The notes below the pieces were generated by a model. It was not told the origin of the DNA, ran no database searches, and was given only the letters and a program-made list of their open reading frames with translations. A DNA stretch of 64,000 nt, taken from positions 1 to 64,000 of the forward strand of contig NZ_FONS01000013.1 of NCBI RefSeq assembly GCF_900112985.1. Reading direction: 5' to 3'. The DNA comes from Pedobacter antarcticus. Lineage in GTDB: Bacteria; Bacteroidota; Bacteroidia; Sphingobacteriales; Sphingobacteriaceae. Of this stretch, positions 53,314 through 60,541 are shown in pieces. Position 1 is the first letter of the stretch, and each line of letters opens with the position of its first letter. The position numbers were made by a program, and so were the translations under genes.

Positions 53314-54180
53314 ATGAAAAAGTATTTTTCACTGGTGCTTTTTGCCCATTCCATTTTTGCACTGCCCTTCGCAATGATCGGCTTTTTTCTGGGTGTAACG
53401 ACTACAACAAATCCATTTAACTGGCTTATACTGGTACTGGTTTTACTCTGCATGGTATTTGCAAGAAATGCAGCAATGGCCTTTAACCGTTATCTGGACA
53501 GGGATATTGATGCGAAAAATCCCAGAACTCAAATGCGGGATATTCCTTCAGGTAAAGTATCTGCCAGGGAAGCCCTGTTATTTGTGATTTTTAATTGTGT
53601 ACTTTTTGTATTGACAACGGCTTTTATTAATCCGCTTTGTCTGTATTTATCTCCTGTGGCATTATTCGTTGTGCTTTTTTACAGTTATACCAAAAGGTTT
53701 ACCGCACTTTGCCATCTCGTTCTTGGCTTGGGGCTTTCACTAGCTCCTATAGGTGCTTATATCGCTGTTACGGGAGCTTTTAATATTGTACCACTACTTT
53801 ATTCATTTGCCGTACTTTTCTGGGTAAGTGGGTTTGATATTATTTATGCACTTCAGGATGAGGAGTTCGATAAATCGGAAAATCTGCATTCTATTCCATC
53901 TATTCTTGGGGCAAAACGCGCACTCCGTTTGTCTGAAATACTACATGTATTTTCAGCGATTTGTGTGATTTTGCCAATTCTGCTTACACCTTTCAGCTGG
54001 GCATATTACTTTGGCGTCACGTTCTTCTGTTCGATGCTTATTTATCAGCATATGCTGGTTAAACCAAATGACCTGAGCAAAGTGAACAGGGCTTTTGCTA
54101 CAACTAATGGTATCGCATCCGTAATTTTCGCCTTGTGCTTTTTATTGGATGCCTTTTTAAGGACCTATTTAAAATTCTAG
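53314..54180 (+). CDS. mqnP: UbiA-family prenyltransferase, MqnP-like
   Basis: A 288-residue membrane prenyltransferase with eight or nine helices. The first aspartate-rich motif is NRYLDRDIDAKNPRTQMRD, and the second is DIIYALQDEEFDKSENLHSIP. This wording matches the UbiA subgroup (TIGR01475) that I associate with MqnP of the futalosine menaquinone pathway, more than UbiA of ubiquinone synthesis or MenA. Genomes of this group lack ubiquinone, which supports that reading. I chose the ATG at 53314 (MKKYFSLVLFAHS), as the longer frame overlaps engB. It lies 7 bp downstream of engB and 3 bp before the M3 peptidase, so they form an operon. Confidence 0.85.
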   Translation: MKKYFSLVLFAHSIFALPFAMIGFFLGVTTTTNPFNWLILVLVLLCMVFARNAAMAFNRYLDRDIDAKNPRTQMRDIPSGKVSAREALLFVIFNCVLFVLTTAFINPLCLYLSPVALFVVLFYSYTKRFTALCHLVLGLGLSLAPIGAYIAVTGAFNIVPLLYSFAVLFWVSGFDIIYALQDEEFDKSENLHSIPSILGAKRALRLSEILHVFSAICVILPILLTPFSWAYYFGVTFFCSMLIYQHMLVKPNDLSKVNRAFATTNGIASVIFALCFLLDAFLRTYLKF

Positions 54181-54183
54181 ACC

Positions 54184-55899
54184 ATGACTGATCTTAAAAT
54201 TCAAAAAAAACAAAGAAAATATATTCCACAGGATCTGGTAATAACCTGGGAAAATCTATCTCCCGTTACAGACGAATTATTGCAAAGGCAAATAAACAGT
54301 GCGGCTGAACTTGAGACCTGGTTAAAAGATAAAAGTGAACTGGAAGCTGCATTGGAAGAAAACTTTGCCTGGAGATATATTCGCATGAGCTGCGATACAG
54401 CAAATGAAGAACTGGTTAAAGACTTTCAATATTTCGCTACGGAGATTGAACCGAAAATTTCTCCGGTTGCGAATTTGCTCAACCGGAAATTAGTTGATTC
54501 CGATTATATAGATGACCTGGATCAGGACAAATATTTCGTCTACCTGCGGGCTGTGAGAAAAGCACTGGAACTCTACCGTGAAGAAAACGTTCCTTTATTT
54601 ACAGAATTACAGGTTACGCAGCAAAAATATCAGGCGACTACCGGCGCCATGAGTGTCGAAATTAATGGCCAGGAATACACACTCGAACAAGCCGCTAATT
54701 TTATTAAAGATATTAATCGCGAACTGCGTCAGACTGCGTGGCAAACCATTCAGCAAAGAAGGCTTGTCGATAAAGACAACCTGAATATCGTTTTCGATGA
54801 ATTAATTAAAATGCGCCATCAGGTAGCGTTAAATGCTGGATTTGAGAATTACAGGGATTACATGTTCCAGGCGATGGGCAGATTTGATTATACTCCTCAG
54901 GACTGTTATGCATTTCACGACGCAATTGCACAAGAAATTGTTCCTATTTTAAAAGAGCAGGCTGCAAACCGTGCCGGCGCTTTAGGCCTGGAAGTTTTGA
55001 AACCGTGGGATATGGAAGTCAGTACCTCGGGGAAACCAGCTCTTAAGCCTTTTAATAGTGGTGAAGAATTAATCGACAAAACTATCTCGGCATTCTCTGC
55101 AATCTCGGAAGACCTTGGTCATATGCTGAAGGTAATGAAGGCCAACAGCCTTTTCGACGTAGAGAGCCGTAAAGGTAAAGCACCCGGTGGTTATAATTAT
55201 CCACTTGCAGAAACCGGCGCTCCATTTATTTTCATGAACTCGGCAGGCTCTTTAAGAGATCTGACTACGATGGTCCACGAAGGCGGTCATGCCATCCACA
55301 CGTTTTTAACAGCCAACCTGGAACTGAATGATTTTAAACATTGTCCTTCAGAAGTGGCTGAGCTGGCCTCAATGAGTATGGAATTAATTTCCATGGATAA
55401 ATGGGCCATCTATTTTGATAACCCTGCAGATCTGGTGAGAGCTAGGAAAGAACAACTTCTAGACGTATTGAAAACCTTGCCATGGGTTGCTGTTATTGAT
55501 AAATTCCAACACTGGATTTATACCAACCCGGAACATAATGCTGCTGATCGTGAAGAAGCATTTAAACAAATTTACACACTTTTCGGTGCTGGATTTACCA
55601 ACTGGGATGGGCTGGAACAGGAACTGGGAAATTTATGGCAGAAACAGCTCCACCTTTTCGAAGTTCCTTTTTATTATATTGAATACGCAATTGCCCAGCT
55701 TGGTGCTATTGCAATATGGAAAAACTACAGGGAAAATCCAGAGAAGGCATTACAGCAATATCTTGCTGCACTTGCGCTGGGTTATACCAAACCGATGAAA
55801 GAAATCTACGAGACTGCCGGAATAAAATTCGACTTCAGCAGTACTTATATCGCTGAGCTTGCCGCCTTTGTCAGGGAAGAATTGGAGAAATTAGATTAG
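54184..55899 (+). CDS. M3-family oligoendopeptidase
   Basis: A 571-residue cytosolic zinc metallopeptidase of the M3 (thimet/PepF) family. The zinc motif is HEGGH (365-369) in MVHEGGHAIHTF, with the third ligand in PSEVAELASMSMELIS. The N-terminal 150 residues form the helical upper domain (for example LLQRQINSAAELETWLKDKSELE). No signal peptide, so it likely degrades small peptides inside the cell. It follows the MqnP-like gene by 3 bp, and probably is part of the engB-mqnP-M3 unit. Specificity cannot be read. Confidence 0.94.
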   Translation: MTDLKIQKKQRKYIPQDLVITWENLSPVTDELLQRQINSAAELETWLKDKSELEAALEENFAWRYIRMSCDTANEELVKDFQYFATEIEPKISPVANLLNRKLVDSDYIDDLDQDKYFVYLRAVRKALELYREENVPLFTELQVTQQKYQATTGAMSVEINGQEYTLEQAANFIKDINRELRQTAWQTIQQRRLVDKDNLNIVFDELIKMRHQVALNAGFENYRDYMFQAMGRFDYTPQDCYAFHDAIAQEIVPILKEQAANRAGALGLEVLKPWDMEVSTSGKPALKPFNSGEELIDKTISAFSAISEDLGHMLKVMKANSLFDVESRKGKAPGGYNYPLAETGAPFIFMNSAGSLRDLTTMVHEGGHAIHTFLTANLELNDFKHCPSEVAELASMSMELISMDKWAIYFDNPADLVRARKEQLLDVLKTLPWVAVIDKFQHWIYTNPEHNAADREEAFKQIYTLFGAGFTNWDGLEQELGNLWQKQLHLFEVPFYYIEYAIAQLGAIAIWKNYRENPEKALQQYLAALALGYTKPMKEIYETAGIKFDFSSTYIAELAAFVREELEKLD

Positions 55900-55954
55900 T
55901 TTTACCTTAATTCTTAAAAAATAAAAGCCATACAATCTCAAGATTACGCCATCT

Positions 55955-57916
55955 ATGTTTGAAAACCTTTTTAGAAAAAAGTCTGTCGCCAAAATTCTAG
56001 AGGATGCGGAAAAAGGTTATGGTGACCACGAGTCATCATTACACAAAACGCTTACCGTCAGGGACCTGACAGCCTTTGGTATCGCCGCGATTATTGGCGC
56101 CGGTATTTTCAGTACAATTGGCAAGGCCAGTGCCGATGGTGGCCCGGCCGTCATCTTTCTGTTCATTTTTACAGCAATAGCCTGTAGTTTTGCCGCATTT
56201 GCTTATGCAGAGTTCGCCTCCATGGTCCCTGTATCTGGTAGTGCTTATACCTACAGTTACGTTGCATTCGGTGAAATTGTAGCCTGGATTATTGGCTGGT
56301 CTCTGATCATGGAGTATGCTATCGGAAATATTACAGTAGCAATATCCTGGTCCGATTACCTCACCGGGTTACTCTCTTCCATTCACATCCCAGCCCTTGG
56401 CATCAAGGGCATTCACCTGCCCGACTGGATGACCATGGATTATCTCAGCGCCTATAACGGTCACCAGCATGCCGAAGCATTAATCAATGCAGGGAAAAGT
56501 TATGCCAACCTTGATGACGCAACACGACTGGCCAACAATGCATGGATCACAGCTCCAAGAATAGGTAATTTTCACATAGTCGCTGATCTTCCCGCACTTT
56601 TCATTATTATATTAATTACCTGGCTGGTATACAGGGGAATGAAAGAATCTAAAAATGCCAGTAATGCGATGGTCGTTGTTAAGCTTGCAGTTATTATGCT
56701 TGTGCTCGCCGTAGGTGTTTTTTATGTAGATACAGCAAACTGGGATCCTTTCGCGCCAAATGGTGTATCAGGAGTACTAAAAGGAGTATCTGCTGTCTTT
56801 TTTGCCTATATCGGTTTTGATGCAATTTCTACCACCGCCGAAGAATGTAAAGATCCGCAGCGTGATTTACCAAGAGGTATGATGTGGGCAATTATTATAT
56901 GCACTGTTTTATATGTAGCAATTGCCCTGGTACTGACAGGTATTGTCAAATATGATACTTTGGCTGTTGGAGATCCGCTGGCTTTTGTGTTTGATCAGAT
57001 CGATATGAAAGTAATGAGTGGAATTATCGCAGTCAGTGCTGTATTTGCAATGGCCAGTGTGCTGCTCGTTTTTCAGATGGGACAGCCGAGAATCTGGATG
57101 AGTATGAGCCGTGACGGTTTACTGCCTAAAAGATTCAGTAAAATCCATCCTGTTTATAAAACTCCTTCTTTTGCTACCATTGTCGTTGGTTTCGTAGTCG
57201 CAGTTCCCTCCCTGTTTATGAATCTGACAATCGTAACCGACCTTTGTTCCATAGGTACTTTATTTGCGTTTGTTCTGGTATGTGCAGGGGTTTTAGTGCT
57301 ACAGAACAGACCGGATGTGCAACGCGGAAAATTCAGAATTCCATATGTTAATTCTAAATTTATAATTCCGGTGGTTTTTATCGCATTGATCGTATTGGGC
57401 TTCACACGCTTTAAAGAACAAACCACAGAATTTGTAACAAATAAGGCAAGAGTCTTCGATCCTGTAAGCTTTATTACCTCGCTTGATAAAAATGAATTGA
57501 ATAATGTTCAGCTCCAGATCCGCGAAAATCAGCAATTGCAGCATTTACCGCAGCAGAGTATAGATACAGAAGCTTATCTGGCAGAACTTTCAGAAACAGA
57601 ATACCAGTCTTTTGTAAGCCAGAGCAAAGTAGCTGATTCTAAAAAAATAGAAAGCGGATGGGGCTTGTTTAAACACAAGATTCCAATGTATATATTTTTA
57701 ATTATTTGTGTCTTCGTAACCTATTACTGCATTACTAAAAACCTATCCCTGATTCCAGTATTAGGCCTGCTATCTTGCTTATATATGATGTGTGAGCTGG
57801 GTATTTCCAACTGGATTGGATTTGGGATCTGGCTGTTTATCGGCCTTATTGTATACTTCCTTTACGGAGCAAAGCACAGTAAACTTAATGCGGCTTATAA
57901 AGCGGAAAAACAGTAA
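55955..57916 (+). CDS. Long CAT-like APC amino acid permease with C-terminal loop insertion
   Basis: A 653-residue permease paralogous to the one at 32702: the N termini share FRKKS/FKKS starts, AAIIGAGIFSTIG versus GAIIGAGLFSLTG, and AEFASMVPVSGSAYTYSYV. It has about 14 membrane helices. It differs by two insertions. A long loop after the fourth helix (about 145-205, LSAYNGHQHAEALINAGKSY) and a soluble segment of about 100 residues (485-570, rich in Gln, Glu and Ser) precede two final helices. Substrate unknown. It follows the M3 peptidase by 55 bp in the same direction, and is closed by a strong terminator. Confidence 0.9.
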   Translation: MFENLFRKKSVAKILEDAEKGYGDHESSLHKTLTVRDLTAFGIAAIIGAGIFSTIGKASADGGPAVIFLFIFTAIACSFAAFAYAEFASMVPVSGSAYTYSYVAFGEIVAWIIGWSLIMEYAIGNITVAISWSDYLTGLLSSIHIPALGIKGIHLPDWMTMDYLSAYNGHQHAEALINAGKSYANLDDATRLANNAWITAPRIGNFHIVADLPALFIIILITWLVYRGMKESKNASNAMVVVKLAVIMLVLAVGVFYVDTANWDPFAPNGVSGVLKGVSAVFFAYIGFDAISTTAEECKDPQRDLPRGMMWAIIICTVLYVAIALVLTGIVKYDTLAVGDPLAFVFDQIDMKVMSGIIAVSAVFAMASVLLVFQMGQPRIWMSMSRDGLLPKRFSKIHPVYKTPSFATIVVGFVVAVPSLFMNLTIVTDLCSIGTLFAFVLVCAGVLVLQNRPDVQRGKFRIPYVNSKFIIPVVFIALIVLGFTRFKEQTTEFVTNKARVFDPVSFITSLDKNELNNVQLQIRENQQLQHLPQQSIDTEAYLAELSETEYQSFVSQSKVADSKKIESGWGLFKHKIPMYIFLIICVFVTYYCITKNLSLIPVLGLLSCLYMMCELGISNWIGFGIWLFIGLIVYFLYGAKHSKLNAAYKAEKQ

Positions 57917-57943
57917 TATTTAGTGGCCTATGCCATTCTTACC

Positions 57944-57990
57944 GGCACAAAAAAAGGATGCAACCAGCTTGGGCATCCTTTTTTTGTGCC
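57944..57990. terminator. Intrinsic terminator after the long permease
   Basis: GGCACAAAAAAAGGATGC (57944-57961), 11-nt loop, GCATCCTTTTTTTGTGCC (57973-57990): a perfect 18-bp stem with an internal T7 run. Confidence 0.92.
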
Positions 57991-58069
57991 CTCACCTTAA
58001 CCATGTCGCCTATTCCTGAAATGAGTTTACCTGTTATTAAACCGGTTAGCTCGCTTTGCACTAAAAGGC

Positions 58070-58164
58070 TATTGATACGGTATTGATATGGTGTTGAAAG
58101 GGTATTCAGTCGGTGTTGATATACCCGATGACCGACTGAACACCGTATCAATACCCTATCAACA
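58070..58164. repeat. Inverted array of 11-bp units
   Basis: Plus-strand units TATTGATACGG, TATTGATATGG, TGTTGAAAGGG and TATTCAGTCGG (58070-58113) and a degenerate fifth TGTTGATATAC are followed, after the 18-nt centre 58114-58131, by three units in reverse orientation. Read on the minus strand those are TGTTGATAGGG, TATTGATACGG and TGTTCAGTCGG (58132-58164). The consensus is TRTTGATAYGG. The innermost units on both sides carry the TTCAGTCGG variant, so the array folds into a 33-bp imperfect stem. Confidence 0.85.
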
Positions 58165-58246
58165 CCGCTTTAACCTTTAACGTTAGCCGGGTGTCCTATA
58201 CTGGAATTAGATTACAGTTTGTACACTTTTAGAAAAGCTGACTCCT

Positions 58247-58334
58247 GATATTTCAAAATTTATATACAGATATTCCAAAATAAAAATATAGATAATCCAA
58301 AATCCAACATTATATATTCCAAAATATATCTACA
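58247..58334 (+). repeat. Four 22-bp phased direct repeats upstream of the ATPase
   Basis: Units start at 58247, 58269, 58291 and 58313, each 22 bp. All share the block GATATTCCAAAAT (variants TTTC, AATCC and initial T), followed by nine AT-rich, less conserved bases. Spacing equals two helical turns, so all cores face the same side of the helix. The last unit ends 26 bp before the ATPase start codon. Confidence 0.85.
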
Positions 58335-58360
58335 TTTATTTAATATTAAATAGTTGAGTT

Positions 58361-59524
58361 ATGTCTGAATGGATTAAGAGAACGATGGCAAAGGAGATAA
58401 GGGCGCGGATTAAACAATATCCGATATTGGCAGTGACCGGCCCAAGACAATCTGGCAAAACGACTTTGCTTAAAACCTTGTTTCCCGATTATGAGTATCT
58501 ATCTCTCGAAAATCTGGATAATAGGGATTTTGCCAAAGAGGATCCAAATGGTTTTCTTCAGCAATATCGTACTAAAACAATATTCGATGAAGTTCAGCGT
58601 GTACCGGAATTATTTTCTTATTTGCAAACAGCAGTTGATAAGTCCGGAGAAATGGGGCAATATATCCTTTCGGGGTCACAAAATTTTCATTTACTTAAGC
58701 ACATTACGCAGTCATTGGCAGGGCGCGTTGCACTCTTTCGACTCTTGCCTTTAGACACCCAAGAATTAGAACACGCTAAAAAACTGCCTGCAAATTATCT
58801 AGATGCCTGTATTCAGGGAGGATACCCTGCTGTTTATCATAGAGATTTAGATCCAACGGATTTTTACGCCAACTACATACGTACTTATATTGAAAAAGAC
58901 GTGACAGAGTTAATCCATATTCGTGACGTAAATACCTTCCGAACATTCCTGGGCTTATGCGCAGCTAGGGCAGGGCAACTTTTGAACTTGACGGCTCTGG
59001 CTAATGATTGTAATATTTCGCAGCCTACCGCAAAGGCTTGGTTGTCTGTTCTAGAAAGTAGTTACCTTGTATTCTTACTACACCCTTATCATGAGAACTT
59101 TAATAAACGTTTGGTGAAAACACCTAAACTCTATTTTTATGATGTTGGTTTATTGAACCATTTATTACAAATTCGTAAACCTGAAGAATTAGCTATAAAT
59201 AGACTCAAGGGAAATATATTTGAGAATTTTGTGATCGCTAATTTCCAAAAGTTCAATGAGAATCGATACCAGCATCTCAATTATTATTTTTGGCAAGATC
59301 ACAACGGGCTGGAAATTGATCTTCTGCTTAAAAATGCAAATGCATTTGATGTATATGAGATCAAATCTACTCAGACATTGGGCAGCGCTCTTTTTAAAAA
59401 TCTGAAACATTTTATCGAGTTGGTAGATCCACAATCTGTTCGTCCGCATCTCGTGTATGGTGGTGAGCAAGCTTTAATTCGAAGTAACGTACAGGTTTTA
59501 CCTTGGAAAATGCTCGAGCAATAA
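58361..59524 (+). CDS. AAA_14/DUF4143 ATP-binding protein
   Basis: A 387-residue P-loop ATPase. The N-terminal AAA_14 domain has Walker A GPRQSGKT (27-34), Walker B TIFDEVQRVPELF (73-85) and LSGSQNFHLL with the sensor region. The C-terminal DUF4143 part (about 195-355) contains LGLCAARAGQLLNLTALAND, then SQPTAKAWLSVLESSYLVFLL and a nuclease-like end DHNGLEIDLLL and YEIKST. The last block resembles the D-ExK arrangement of PD-(D/E)XK folds. Function is unknown for the family, which occurs in many copies in Bacteroidota. Upstream lie phased 22-bp repeats, and no partner gene adjoins it. Signs of transfer: isolated position and AT-rich flanks. Confidence 0.9.
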   Translation: MSEWIKRTMAKEIRARIKQYPILAVTGPRQSGKTTLLKTLFPDYEYLSLENLDNRDFAKEDPNGFLQQYRTKTIFDEVQRVPELFSYLQTAVDKSGEMGQYILSGSQNFHLLKHITQSLAGRVALFRLLPLDTQELEHAKKLPANYLDACIQGGYPAVYHRDLDPTDFYANYIRTYIEKDVTELIHIRDVNTFRTFLGLCAARAGQLLNLTALANDCNISQPTAKAWLSVLESSYLVFLLHPYHENFNKRLVKTPKLYFYDVGLLNHLLQIRKPEELAINRLKGNIFENFVIANFQKFNENRYQHLNYYFWQDHNGLEIDLLLKNANAFDVYEIKSTQTLGSALFKNLKHFIELVDPQSVRPHLVYGGEQALIRSNVQVLPWKMLEQ

Positions 59525-59658
59525 TGAAAAAGCTGAGATAACTGCCTTCTTGAAAAAGATTCTTTAATCAGATAATTATCATTAAACATTTGTGATTCAG
59601 TAAAAGATATCGTGAAAAAGTGTATTTTGGGTAAATCGTTGTTAAAAAAATTTCAGTT

Positions 59659-60534
59659 ATGAAAGATCTACAATTAGTATTAGCCGAGCCCTGTTTAGAA
59701 CAATGGAATGACATGAAACAAACAGACGATGGGCGTTATTGTGATCGCTGTGAAAAAACCATTTTGGATCTCACTGACAAATCCGATGCGGAACTGCTCC
59801 GGTTTTTCAAAAACAAACAGGAAAATGTCTGCGGACGTCTGCTTTCCACTCAGCTCAATCGAAAACTGGTACAACCTTCTTCAGATTTAAGGTGGCATTG
59901 GTTGATGCCCCTGGCAATGGGTGCCGCAATAATTACCCCGGCACAGGCACAAAACCTGAAACCACTAATAGTAAACGCTGATAAAATGGCAGCTTCGGCT
60001 CCGGTTTCGGTAGATTCAGTGGCAAAAACATCCGTAGTACGAGATACTCTTAACGGAATGGTAGTAGATAATTTCACTGGGAAACCTTTGACCGGAGTAA
60101 AGGTCAGGCAAAAACATTTCGAAAACGTGCTGGCCATAACAGACAGCACCGGTAGATTTGAGATTGGTACAACTAATAAGGACATTGCAGCTCCGTTTAT
60201 TTTCGAATTAGATGGCTATTCCGCGGTGGAGACATCTCTAAATGATAACATAATAGTTAAGCTGACTACTGTGATTACAATTAGGTTAGGCGGAGTATCT
60301 ACTGTAGCTTTAGATAAAAAGCCTTTGCTCGTGGTCTATGCCGGTAAGGATAGCTGTACCATCGATGTCTCGAGAATGAAGGAGATACCACCAGAATGGA
60401 TAGAGAAACTAGAAGTATTAAAAGATGCAAAAGCAGCAGTTGCAGTTTACGGGTCTAAAGCCGCCTATGGCGTCATAATAATAGAGATTAAAGAAGCCCA
60501 CGCAAAGAAATTCGATTTCTCACAGAAAAATTAA
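59659..60534 (+). CDS. Membrane protein with N-terminal four-Cys domain, CarbopepD_reg and plug-like C terminus
   Basis: A 291-residue protein of unusual composition. The N-terminal part (1-75) has four cysteines, Cys12, Cys28, Cys31 and Cys58, in PCLEQWNDM, GRYCDRCEK and ENVCGRL, which could bind a metal. A single membrane segment follows (about 80-98, WLMPLAMGAAIITPAQAQ), then a carboxypeptidase-regulatory-like domain (about 130-190: LNGMVVDNFTGKPLTGVKV). The C terminus reads like the SusC/TonB plug end (WIEKLEVLKDAKAAVAVYGS, then KAAYGVIIIEIK). The cysteine part would sit in the cytosol and the rest in the periplasm. It converges with kup with a 7-bp gap. Function unknown. Confidence 0.8.
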   Translation: MKDLQLVLAEPCLEQWNDMKQTDDGRYCDRCEKTILDLTDKSDAELLRFFKNKQENVCGRLLSTQLNRKLVQPSSDLRWHWLMPLAMGAAIITPAQAQNLKPLIVNADKMAASAPVSVDSVAKTSVVRDTLNGMVVDNFTGKPLTGVKVRQKHFENVLAITDSTGRFEIGTTNKDIAAPFIFELDGYSAVETSLNDNIIVKLTTVITIRLGGVSTVALDKKPLLVVYAGKDSCTIDVSRMKEIPPEWIEKLEVLKDAKAAVAVYGSKAAYGVIIIEIKEAHAKKFDFSQKN

Positions 60535-60541
60535 CGTGCAC

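Larger units (their letters stand above)
57917..58360. other. Repeat-rich intergenic region
   Basis: A 444-bp region without a gene. It contains the terminator of the permease gene, an inverted array of 11-bp units (58070-58164), and four direct 22-bp units (58247-58334) ending 26 bp before the ATPase ATG. Between the arrays lies about 80 bp of plain sequence. Confidence 0.8.

Noticed and set aside
57939..58151. 70-residue minus-strand frame in the repeat region
   Set aside because: It runs through the 11-bp repeat array and the terminator; its text (VYQHRLNTLSTPYQYRINS) is just translated repeat.
58070..58334. Possible CRISPR array
   Set aside because: Units are 11 and 22 bp, contiguous, without unique spacers of about 30 bp, and no cas genes are in the window.
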